A stretch of 6,895 bases of DNA, from NCBI GenBank assembly GCA_964422155.1, contig CAYQZZ010000084.1, positions 1 through 6,895 on the forward strand, given 5' to 3'. The position numbers and the translations under genes are program-made. The DNA comes from JBGPRB01 sp964422155 (GTDB lineage Bacteria; Chloroflexota; Dehalococcoidia; Dehalococcoidales; RBG-16-60-22). Positions 1 through 5,171 of the stretch are shown here, in pieces. Position 1 is the first letter of the stretch, and each line of letters starts with the position of its first letter. The notes beneath the pieces were generated by a model. That model was not told the origin of the DNA, did no database searches, and was given only the letters and a program-made list of their open reading frames with translations.

Positions 1-220
1 AGTCCTTGGTCCAGGCGTAGTAGGCTCCCGGCTTGATGCCTTCCCGGCGACAGAGCTCATTGACGGCCACTTCCCGGCGGAACCCCTCCAATACGATACG
101 GACCTTTTCCTCTGGGGTATACTTCCGTCTGGATATTGCTCTGACCTGCTGTATAAAGCCCCTGGTTTGCTGGGTTCTGGCCTCGGCAGCATCAGCTTTA
201 CCTGTGTTTTCCTGGGACAT
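1..220 (-). CDS. IS3-family transposase OrfA, N-terminal fragment
   Basis: This is the first 73 codons of a transposase subunit; the rest lies outside the window. OrfA proteins supply the helix-turn-helix that recognises the element's ends and act together with OrfB, the DDE catalytic part, which is usually made by programmed frameshifting. Residues 31-70 carry the signature of this family: RRKYTPEEKVRIVLEGF, then ELCRREGIKPGAYYAW. This is the charged helix followed by the recognition-helix region of the HTH_Tnp_1 fold. The first 30 residues are a polar, low-complexity N-terminal extension. The ATG at 218-220 is supported by an AAAGGAG Shine-Dalgarno about 7 nt upstream. I cannot tell whether the element is intact, because its 3' part, the frameshift window and OrfB are not visible. 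Confidence 0.85.
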   Translation of the reverse strand, partial: MSQENTGKADAAEARTQQTRGFIQQVRAISRRKYTPEEKVRIVLEGFRREVAVNELCRREGIKPGAYYAWTKD

Positions 221-336
221 AACTCGCTCCTTTCACTGTTTAGTTAGTCTACTACCTCTCAGGAGCTTGTGCCACCCGTTTAGACTCTACGGTTTTAGTG
301 GCCCTACTTGTGTCCCATTATCGCTGACGGTCTACA
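1..336 (-). mobile_element. 5' end of an IS3-type insertion sequence (partial)
   Basis: The element runs off the left edge of the window, so only its start (OrfA side) is visible. It contains the OrfA fragment at 1-220 and about 115 bp of upstream sequence. Read on the minus strand, this sequence begins near 336 with TGTAGACCGTCAGCG. Members of the IS3 family usually begin with TG, so I place the terminal end at about 336. That boundary is inferred: the opposite inverted repeat and any target-site duplication lie outside the window. The element lies beyond the terminator of the surface-protein block and shows no sign of having interrupted a gene. Confidence 0.5.
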
Positions 337-616
337 ATCACAAAAGAGGGCTAAGACATAACAAAGAAATCACAATTGGGACGCAGCTTACGATAATTTA
401 TAGTAAGAGGCAAAAAGAAGGGAGCTTCTCTGCTTGGTACTGGTCTCAGCGTGCAGCTAGGATTCGAAGCAAGGTATAATTTGGGGCAAACTTATAGACA
501 TTGGGGATATTTCGTAGCAAATAAAAAGGCATACCCATTTACGGGTACGCCTTCTACTTGTCTTGAGCCGGTATTATCTATTTACATTCATTTGGTGGCA
601 AGGAATTTCAGGGGGG
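337..616. other. Non-coding spacer between IS end and surface-protein block
   Basis: I see no convincing gene here. Possible reading frames lack ribosome binding sites and protein-like composition. The stretch holds the terminator at 521-553. A weaker 5-7 bp hairpin around 415-432 (AGAAG/CTTCT) is followed on the minus strand by a short T run and could be a back-up terminator. Confidence 0.6.
521..553 (-). terminator. Rho-independent terminator of the surface-protein block
   Basis: The arms at 526-536 and 543-553 form an 11-bp stem (AAGGC-x-TACCC paired with GGGTA-x-GCCTT). On the minus-strand RNA the central position is a G-U wobble. The loop is 6 nt. On the minus strand the stem is followed directly by TTTTTAT; on the plus strand there is no T run. 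The hairpin therefore works in the minus direction, about 65 bp beyond the stop codon of the 537-aa gene. Confidence 0.85.
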
Positions 617-2230
617 TCAGGCCAGTCTCCTGAAGAAGAACATTAATATACCGACAATGATAACCAAGCCAGCAATAATACCACCAAAGCGCCACCAGTT
701 GGTTGATGGCTGGAATGGCAAAGCTTCGACTGGTTTTGGTAGTGGCGTAAGTAAATGGACCGTAAATTGTCCTGTGTTACCATTAATATCGATAATATGG
801 CTTCCCGTTATATCGTTAGTAATAGAAAAGGATACTTTCTCGTTCTTGCCGGCATCAAGTATTACTCTCTTTCTGGCTTCTTCTTTATCATCTATCTTGA
901 GAATGATGGTATAATTTCCCTTCGTGCCTCCGGTATTGCTGACCAGGGCTGCGATGGTAACTTTTTCGAAGCGCATGACCTCATCTGGAGTAATTGACAA
1001 ATCAGAGATAATGAAACTGGCTGGTGCCGGTGATACTAGTACTTCCGCTACCCTACCTTTAGGCACAGGTTTGTTAACCTTAAATTTACCCGATAAACCA
1101 TTGACGTCTACGGTGTATTCCCCGGCAGTATTCGGGGTCACTTTGAAGCTAATTATCTCGCTCTTGCCAACACCAAGAGTTACTCTCCTGGTCTGTAACT
1201 CTAAATCATTTATCTTGAGTATAACGTTATAACTCCCGGCCAGACCTCCGGTATTGGTAATTGTGACGCTGACAGTAACGATTTCATAAGGATAAACCTC
1301 GTCTGGATTAACAGTAATTCCGGTGATTTCGAAGCTGGCAGCGGCCGTGTGCGCCATGACAGTGAAGGTAGTGAAATGACTTATCGGTACGGTAATGGTG
1401 TTATTAATCTTGTCGACGACGCAGCCTTCGAACTCAATCCATTTTCCATCCTGCAAGGTAGCGATGACCAAACTCTCTTCGGCAACTCCGGCAGGTACCT
1501 GTAAATCACTGTATTTAAAGGTCAGGTGAATAGGCGGGTTGAAGGTAGCGCCGCTGGGACCGATATCGTAAGTAAGACACACGAATTTATAGTCGTCTGG
1601 AGGTGTAGAGGGTGTCGATGACGGCTTAATGGAAATAGAATACAGGCGCTGGCCGTTCCTGTTCTTGACAATGGTGCCTCTGGGTATGTCGAGCTTTACT
1701 TTTCCGTCGATGGATTCGGCCGTGGCACTGGTGATGACTCTGCCATCGCCGGTCATATATTCCGCCAGACTGGTAACACCGCTGGCTCCACCCCCTCCAC
1801 CGCCTCCGCCCGATGTAGTGTCTGACGTTTCAGCTGATACTGTAAGCGTGGTGTTATCCGTCTTACCATCATAGGTAGCGGATATTATGGTGGTTCCAGC
1901 CGCTAATATGGTTGCCAGTCCGGTATTCATATCTATGGTCGCCACGCTGGGATTAAGGCTTGTCCAGTTCGCTGAACTGGTGACGATAGCAGTTGGCGCA
2001 TTGGAGTAATTGGCGGTAGCGGTGAACTGGAGCGTCGGGGTATCACCGGAAACCAGGGTAATGCTCGGGTTGACCGGTGTCACGGTGATATGGTCAAGTA
2101 CGGCAATAACCGTAACCGAAGCATCGAATCCGGTCTCTCCATCATCAGCAAGGGCTGGTATGCCCGATAGCATGATGAAAGATATTAAGACTATACTAAT
2201 AATGAATAGTCTCGTACTTACTTTATTCAC
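617..2230 (-). CDS. Cell-surface protein: Big_2, ZU5-like and two CARDB domains, C-terminal membrane anchor
   Basis: This 537-aa protein is probably exported and anchored with its bulk outside the cell. Residues 1-28 are a signal peptide ending ALA-DD. Residues ~46-132 resemble a bacterial Ig-like (Big_2) domain, with the NPSVATID, TGLATI and GTTIISATY pattern. An eight-glycine linker follows at 141-148. Residues ~160-292 read like a ZU5-type beta domain (DIPRGTIV, YDIGPSGATFNPPIHLTF, ending in ISHFTTFTV). Two CARDB repeats occupy ~300-386 and ~405-492. Each has an NTGG-xx-G-x-Y core and a VILKI or IILKI strand, and they are clearly duplicates of each other. Residues 515-533 form a transmembrane helix followed by RR. 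The start is GTG at 2228-2230, preceded by AAGGAG with a short spacer and overlapping the upstream gene by 8 bp, which suggests translational coupling. It is the last gene before the terminator. The ligand is unknown; adhesion or scaffolding is inferred from the domains. Confidence 0.85.
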   Translation of the reverse strand: MNKVSTRLFIISIVLISFIMLSGIPALADDGETGFDASVTVIAVLDHITVTPVNPSITLVSGDTPTLQFTATANYSNAPTAIVTSSANWTSLNPSVATIDMNTGLATILAAGTTIISATYDGKTDNTTLTVSAETSDTTSGGGGGGGGASGVTSLAEYMTGDGRVITSATAESIDGKVKLDIPRGTIVKNRNGQRLYSISIKPSSTPSTPPDDYKFVCLTYDIGPSGATFNPPIHLTFKYSDLQVPAGVAEESLVIATLQDGKWIEFEGCVVDKINNTITVPISHFTTFTVMAHTAAASFEITGITVNPDEVYPYEIVTVSVTITNTGGLAGSYNVILKINDLELQTRRVTLGVGKSEIISFKVTPNTAGEYTVDVNGLSGKFKVNKPVPKGRVAEVLVSPAPASFIISDLSITPDEVMRFEKVTIAALVSNTGGTKGNYTIILKIDDKEEARKRVILDAGKNEKVSFSITNDITGSHIIDINGNTGQFTVHLLTPLPKPVEALPFQPSTNWWRFGGIIAGLVIIVGILMFFFRRLA

Positions 2231-2930
2231 GTCTCCTTCTTATATAAAGAAGAATCAACATTGCTCCCAGAACAACCACGGCGGCGCCGATTATCACCGG
2301 CAGCCACTTTCCGGTGGTCCCGCCGGCACCGGACTTGCCTAAGATTTTTTCCTGAGTTCCTGTCGTCTCCGCGATGACCTCGACCGAGAAGTTGAAGTCC
2401 CGGTTTTGCTTGACGGCTGCCGCCCCGCTCTGCCCCAAACACCGGGCGGTTGCCGAGACGATTATCTCGCCTTTTGTGCCTATTTTCTCGGAGCCTTGCG
2501 CCCGGACTATTATTTTAGCTTCTTTGGCCAGGGCATAGCCCCGTTGCGGTACGGCGATGCAGACGATGCCTGCGGGCGTATCCTCAGCCTTTTGACTCAG
2601 CGCCTGGGACGGCTCGATATACAGATTCTCACTGACGGTGACTATCTTCCCGCCGATTTCAACCTGTGTTTCTCCCAGCGGCGGCTGTATTTCTACCTGC
2701 CAGTTAGCCGGAGCCTGGCTTATCTCCAGGACGATGTGGGTAATCCGGTTGCCATCGATATTATAGAAGTAAATAACCCCCGAGCCCTCACCGCCAGGAA
2801 TAATTTTTATTTCTTTGCTGCCCTGGACGCTGGCAAAATTATATTTGGCCGGCTCCTGAGCCAGAGCCGCCGATGATGATAGAGCCATCAGCATGATTGA
2901 TGCCAGAATTACGGGTATAATCCTTCTCAT
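2223..2930 (-). CDS. Signal-peptide protein with beta-rich ectodomain and C-terminal membrane anchor
   Basis: I do not recognise a named family. The 235-aa protein has a signal peptide (1-24, ending ALA-Q) and an extracellular region of about 180 residues. That region alternates short hydrophobic strands with Gly/Pro/Asn turns, as expected of a beta sandwich. It includes the stretches VIYFYNIDGNRITHIVLEIS and WQVEIQPP and two cysteines (124 and 164) that could form a disulphide. A Gly/Thr-rich spacer precedes a transmembrane helix (~209-230) ending in RRRRE, a positive stop-transfer end. The ATG at 2928-2930 is chosen over an in-frame upstream start (2993) because it has AGGAGG about 5 nt upstream and puts the signal peptide at the very N-terminus. 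Its stop overlaps the GTG of the 537-aa gene. The architecture resembles the membrane-anchored partner proteins of WxL surface loci, but I see no sequence evidence of homology. Confidence 0.85.
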   Translation of the reverse strand: MRRIIPVILASIMLMALSSSAALAQEPAKYNFASVQGSKEIKIIPGGEGSGVIYFYNIDGNRITHIVLEISQAPANWQVEIQPPLGETQVEIGGKIVTVSENLYIEPSQALSQKAEDTPAGIVCIAVPQRGYALAKEAKIIVRAQGSEKIGTKGEIIVSATARCLGQSGAAAVKQNRDFNFSVEVIAETTGTQEKILGKSGAGGTTGKWLPVIIGAAVVVLGAMLILLYIRRRRE

Positions 2931-2955
2931 TACCCCTCCTGCCTTATTAAATAAC

Positions 2956-2975
2956 AGAAGGCGTTCCTGCCTTCT
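2956..2975 (-). repeat. 7-bp perfect hairpin upstream of the 235-aa gene
   Basis: AGAAGGC (2956-2962) pairs with GCCTTCT (2969-2975) around a 6-nt loop. It sits about 25 nt upstream of the start codon on the minus-strand RNA. Only a mixed A/T stretch follows it, not a T run, so it is not a clear terminator. It could shield or stabilise the 5' end of the 235-aa gene's message. Confidence 0.5.
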
Positions 2976-3040
2976 CCCGGGGCGCCGGGACATATACCAT
3001 ACTTATATCGACCCTCCCGCCGCGACCTCGCCGATGAGGG

Positions 3041-3091
3041 CATCAGACAGCGAAACAACAACCTATTGCCCGCCGGCTTTGCCATCTGATG
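3041..3091 (-). repeat. Long-range inverted repeat closing a 37-nt interior
   Basis: CATCAGA at 3041-3047 and TCTGATG at 3085-3091 are perfect complements. The interior on the minus strand contains GCCGGCGGGC and a pyrimidine-purine-rich run. It could be the closing helix of a structured RNA, but seven base pairs alone can occur by chance. Confidence 0.35.
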
Positions 3092-3144
3092 TAATGATAG
3101 AACCGGTGAGCCCCGGAGGACTCCCTCAATGCATGAAGCCCGTT

Positions 3145-3173
3145 TGTGACGGTCCGGCCCTGCCGCCGTCACA
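3145..3173 (-). repeat. 12-bp GC-rich hairpin downstream of the 170-aa gene
   Basis: TGTGACGG (3145-3152) pairs with CCGTCACA (3166-3173), and inside it CGGC (3155-3158) pairs with GCCG (3162-3165). There is a 2-nt bulge and a tight 3-nt loop. It begins 31 nt after the stop codon. No T run follows on either strand, so it is not a standard intrinsic terminator. A 3'-end-stabilising hairpin or partial attenuator between genes is the likeliest role. Confidence 0.6.
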
Positions 3174-3203
3174 CAGGCAAGTCTTCTTCATCTTCGCGCT
3201 CGA

Positions 3204-3716
3204 TTAGAATGTGCCGCCGGTTATTATCACCTTGTAGGTTACCGTAATCGAATGGCTGCCGGAAGCAGTGTCGGCGGGTACATCAATCCAGTGATAGACA
3301 TCATTGACACTGCTGGCGCCTACCGGGCCATATATTTTTTCATAAGAGATAGTCAACGAGGTCTTCGTAACAGCGCCGAAGGTTGTGCTGTATTTCCATT
3401 TATCCATTGCCAGAGTACCGGTGCTTGCTGTTCCTTTAATGCCTATGTCAACCTGGACATTAGTCTCCGAACCTACAATTACCTCAATGGCAGGCGTACC
3501 GTCGGTCTGAGCAACGTCACCGGCTCCGGTAACGGGAGGCGTCTGGGGGCCAAAATTAATCCCGGCTGAGCCTGCGTCGGTCAGGGTGATGCTGATGACC
3601 TCACCCACGGTGACTGAAGCGGGTACAGTTTGCTCTTCCAACGCTACGGCCGGCAATGACAGGGTGGCTGCCAGCAGCAGCGCTATGGCCAGGGAAGCAA
3701 TTAATCGTTTTTTCAT
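3204..3716 (-). CDS. Small secreted beta-rich protein, paralogue of the upstream 193-aa protein
   Basis: This 170-aa protein has a classical signal peptide: MKKR, a hydrophobic core over residues 5-20, and likely cleavage after AVA at about 25. It has no transmembrane segment after that, so it should be released or held by other proteins. The mature part reads as a single beta domain: ISITLTDAGSAGINFG near the N-terminus, TNVQVDIGIKGT in the middle, and DVYHWIDVPADTASGSH near the end, followed by ITVTYKV. The same landmarks occur in the same order in the 193-aa protein. The ATG has AAAGGAG 6-7 nt upstream. I recognise the pattern from secreted proteins of anaerobic Chloroflexota and methanogens but know of no assigned function. 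A fibre or surface-layer subunit is possible but unproven. Confidence 0.85.
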   Translation of the reverse strand: MKKRLIASLAIALLLAATLSLPAVALEEQTVPASVTVGEVISITLTDAGSAGINFGPQTPPVTGAGDVAQTDGTPAIEVIVGSETNVQVDIGIKGTASTGTLAMDKWKYSTTFGAVTKTSLTISYEKIYGPVGASSVNDVYHWIDVPADTASGSHSITVTYKVIITGGTF

Positions 3717-3785
3717 TTGTTACTCCTTTGAATTTCCGTGATTTACTCACTTGTTTACCTCTACATGATTATTAAGATTGTTTTT

Positions 3786-3803
3786 TTACATGATGGCCTC
3801 CTT
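3786..3803 (-). promoter_or_regulatory. Strong ribosome binding site with start codon followed at once by stop (ATG-TAA)
   Basis: On the minus strand AAGGAGG (3797-3803) sits 5 nt before ATG (3789-3791), and the next codon is TAA (3786-3788). This is a near-ideal initiation site with no reading frame. It lies 70 nt upstream of the 170-aa gene, in the spacer after the 193-aa gene. It may be chance, a decayed gene start, or a start-stop element where ribosomes pause. Confidence 0.4.
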
Positions 3804-3856
3804 CCACTGTTGTGCCTTTTTGGTCTGGTTATTAAAACCTGATGGGATTATTCTTA

Positions 3857-4593
3857 TTAGGGGGCCTCATCCGTCTTGTAAGTAAAATTGCTGGAGAAGG
3901 TACCGGGCGGCGTCACGCCAGGAACAGTTAGCCAGTGATATATATTCAGGCTATCACCGGGATTCAGTGTCTTCCACGGTGTATAGGAAGTCGACATTTC
4001 CAGGGCAGTACCAGAATCGTCGGTATCATTGTAGAATGCGTTATTAATGTCAATTGCCCCGGCTCCGGTGAAATTGGTACCCATGAGAGATACGGTGACA
4101 TTTGCACTCCCATCATTCTTTATCGTAATCGATGGCGATTCTGCTTCGGGCCGTTTGACGGCTCCGGGGCTGAGGTTGCCGAAGCTCAGGCCGGTATCCC
4201 CGTTGTCGATAATCGTGACTGATATATCATTGGCCGCAAATGTAAATATGCCTTCTCCAGGCTCAATCACGCTGCCGCCGGACGTGCTACTTATGTTCAA
4301 ATTATACGTAGTTTCTGCCCNNNNNNNNNNNNNNNNNNNNNNNNNNNNNNNNNNNNNNNNNNNNNNNNNNNNNNNNNNNNNNNNNNNNNNNNNNNNNNNN
4401 NNNNNNNNNNNNNNNNNNNNATCACGCTGCCGCCGGACGTGCTACTTATGTTCAAATTATACGTAGTTTCTGCCCGGGCGATGCCAAAAAACAAAAATAT
4501 CTGGCTCACGCTACTGGTTAAAATCGATAATAATAGCAAGCCAACCAGTAAGAACCGAGATATTCGCATCCCGGGTTTTTGTGTTTTACTCAT
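3857..4593 (-). CDS. Small secreted beta-rich protein (193 aa once the assembly gap is removed)
   Basis: The gene is split by a 100-N gap. The right part (4593 to 4421) encodes the signal peptide and first residues; the left part (4320 to 3857) encodes the rest. Both sides carry the same 55 bp. If the gap and one copy are removed, 464 + 118 = 582 bp remain, exactly 194 codons in one frame, giving a continuous 193-aa protein ending TAATAA. Residues 1-41 are a long signal peptide (MRISR, hydrophobic core, cleavage after ARA). The mature part has ISVTIIDNGDTGLSFGNLSPG, ITIKNDGSANVTVSLMGT and LNIYHWLTVPGVTPPGTFSS, matching the 170-aa paralogue. No membrane anchor follows. The ATG at 4593 has only a weak AGGT 5 nt upstream. 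The in-frame ATG at 4569 also precedes the signal core but has no ribosome binding site. It is the first gene of the minus-strand block. Confidence 0.8.
4266..4320 (+). repeat. 55-bp exact direct repeat, left copy (contig end)
   Basis: It starts ATCACGCTGCCGCCGG and ends GTAGTTTCTGCCC, ending exactly at the first N. It is identical to 4421-4475. It is probably one real sequence represented twice by the assembly. Confidence 0.9.
4321..4420. other. Assembly gap of 100 N
   Basis: Exactly 100 N is the usual placeholder for a gap of unknown size between scaffolded contigs. The flanking sequences are the same 55 bp, so the true gap is probably negative, meaning the contigs overlap. Because 100 is not a multiple of three, translating through it produces a false frameshift. 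Confidence 0.95.
4421..4475 (+). repeat. 55-bp exact direct repeat, right copy (contig end)
   Basis: It begins immediately after the last N and is identical to 4266-4320. After it the sequence continues into the signal-peptide coding region (CGGGCGATGCC on the plus strand). Confidence 0.9.
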
Positions 4594-4668
4594 TTTTACC
4601 TATTATGTCCGATATCTCCCGGTAATTTCGAAGTCTTTTTATCTAATATTCTCAACACTATAACCCCT

Positions 4669-4720
4669 GGGGACGAGTCAATGACCAAGATAAGCATGTA
4701 TCTGGAATCATAATGTCCCC
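4669..4720. repeat. 52-bp imperfect palindrome upstream of the surface block
   Basis: GGGGAC (4669-4674) pairs with GTCCCC (4715-4720). Inside, ATGA pairs with TCAT, CC with GG, and AGATA with TATCT, around a 6-nt loop (AGCATG), with small bulges. About 17 base pairs form in total. It lies about 75 bp upstream of the 193-aa gene, within its likely 5' leader or promoter region. It could be a regulatory RNA hairpin, an operator, or a remnant of a mobile element. Confidence 0.45.
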
Positions 4721-4766
4721 TTGTGTAATATTAAAATCTATATAGTTAGCTTTTGGTAAGAATTTG

Positions 4767-4797
4767 GTTATAACTCCGTGAGTATTTTTATCTTCAA
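4767..4797 (-). promoter_or_regulatory. Weak candidate promoter for the surface block
   Basis: On the minus strand TTGAAG (-35, 4792-4797) and TATAAC (-10, 4767-4772) are separated by 19 bp, which is longer than ideal. It would give a leader of roughly 165 nt containing the 4669-4720 palindrome. In such A/T-rich DNA this may be chance. Confidence 0.2.
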
Positions 4798-4974
4798 AAA
4801 AGACCTAATTTGATATCCCATAATTTGACTTTTTGTTCAACGAATTGAAATTGTACAATCAAGCTAATGTGACACAAGTTTTATCTCATAAGTAAATTGA
4901 GATGAAATAGCGGGTATATCGGTAATCCCCCGCTCGAACGGATTGGCAGAAAAACAAATTCTCTCGTAGATATA

Positions 4975-5003
4975 TTGACAGTGGAGCAAAGGAAAACTAT
5001 TAT
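4975..5003 (+). promoter_or_regulatory. Consensus sigma70-type promoter for the hydrolase
   Basis: A perfect -35 box TTGACA (4975-4980), exactly 17 bp of spacer and a -10 box TATTAT (4998-5003; one mismatch from TATAAT) point toward the hydrolase. Transcription would begin near 5010 and give a leader of about 160 nt. This is the best promoter in the window. Confidence 0.75.
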
Positions 5004-5111
5004 TTCAGTAGAAAAAGTTGGGTGAGCCGGAAAAATAACTATCTTTTTAATCGCAGCAAAACTAAACCTATATGAGAACGAACCTTTGGGGAGCGGCTAG
5101 TTAAAAAAGTT

Positions 5112-5141
5112 TTTAGATAGCCTGACAAACTATTATCTAAA
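5112..5141 (+). repeat. 8-bp perfect hairpin in the hydrolase leader
   Basis: TTTAGATA (5112-5119) is exactly complementary to TATCTAAA (5134-5141), around a 14-nt loop. It is A/U-rich, has no following U run, and sits directly before the hairpin at 5145-5161. Together they form a tandem structure leading to the start codon. Confidence 0.45.
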
Positions 5142-5144
5142 GGG

Positions 5145-5163
5145 TCCTATTCAAAATAGGAGG
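5145..5163 (+). promoter_or_regulatory. Hairpin overlapping the hydrolase ribosome binding site
   Basis: TCCTATT (5145-5151) pairs with AATAGGA (5155-5161) around a 3-nt loop. The 3' arm includes four of the six bases of the AGGAGG Shine-Dalgarno (5158-5163), which stands 8 nt before the ATG. When folded, the hairpin would hide the ribosome binding site, so translation could be controlled by opening it. The overlap is seen in the sequence; the control is inferred. Confidence 0.5.
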
Positions 5164-5171
5164 CCGAAAAA

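Larger units (their letters stand above)
2931..3203 (-). other. Structured, GC-rich intergenic leader inside the surface block
   Basis: This 273-bp spacer separates the 170-aa and 235-aa genes. In the minus-strand RNA it holds several inverted repeats, listed separately: a 12-bp hairpin just after the upstream stop, a 7-bp closing stem with a 37-nt interior (3041-3047 with 3085-3091), and a 7-bp stem close to the ribosome binding site. CCGG-x6-CCGG (around 3102-3115) and CCCGG-x4-CCGGG (2976-2989) are smaller ones. I recognise no riboswitch class. An 80-codon frame across the region looks non-coding. Confidence 0.5.
4594..5171. other. AT-rich divergent intergenic region
   Basis: These 578 bp separate the minus-strand surface block from the plus-strand hydrolase. 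They are visibly richer in A/T than the genes. I see no protein-coding gene longer than about ten codons. The region holds a consensus promoter and a structured leader for the hydrolase, a candidate promoter and an imperfect palindrome for the surface block, and a 6-bp inverted repeat ATCTCA (4883-4888) / TGAGAT (4898-4903) that could be an operator. Confidence 0.7.

Noticed and set aside
460..470. GGATTCGAAGC resembles the T-arm of a tRNA
   Set aside because: The flanking bases do not pair as a T stem on either strand, and no acceptor, D or anticodon arms are found nearby.
475..480. Perfect TATAAT box on the plus strand
   Set aside because: There is no -35-like hexamer at a suitable distance, and no plus-strand gene follows.
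1785..1810. Simple-sequence repeat encoding eight glycines
   Set aside because: The glycine codons vary in their third base, so this is an ordinary flexible domain linker and not an unstable repeat tract.
2931..2993. A longer N-terminus for the 235-aa protein starting at 2993
   Set aside because: It would bury the signal peptide behind a basic 21-residue leader, while the ATG at 2930 has a strong AGGAGG.
2990..3144. Possible c-di-GMP riboswitch suggested by a GGCAAAGCC string on the minus strand
   Set aside because: The second conserved block (GGGACGCAAAGCC-like) and the expected stem arrangement are absent.
2930..3172. An 80-codon minus-strand frame (GTG start) across the intergenic spacer, with its stop overlapping the next ATG
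   Set aside because: There is no good ribosome binding site, the composition is arginine/serine-rich as in chance frames of GC-rich DNA, and it overlaps all the hairpins.
4266..4475. A true tandem repeat or CRISPR-like pair of repeats
   Set aside because: There are only two copies, each abutting the N gap exactly. Contig overlap explains them and restores the reading frame.
4681..4713. Ten-codon plus-strand frame (MTKISMYLES)
   Set aside because: There is no ribosome binding site, and it lies entirely within the imperfect palindrome.
5072..5104. Ten-codon leader frame before the hydrolase (MRTNLWGAAS)
   Set aside because: There is no ribosome binding site, no run of regulatory codons, and no following terminator that would suggest attenuation.
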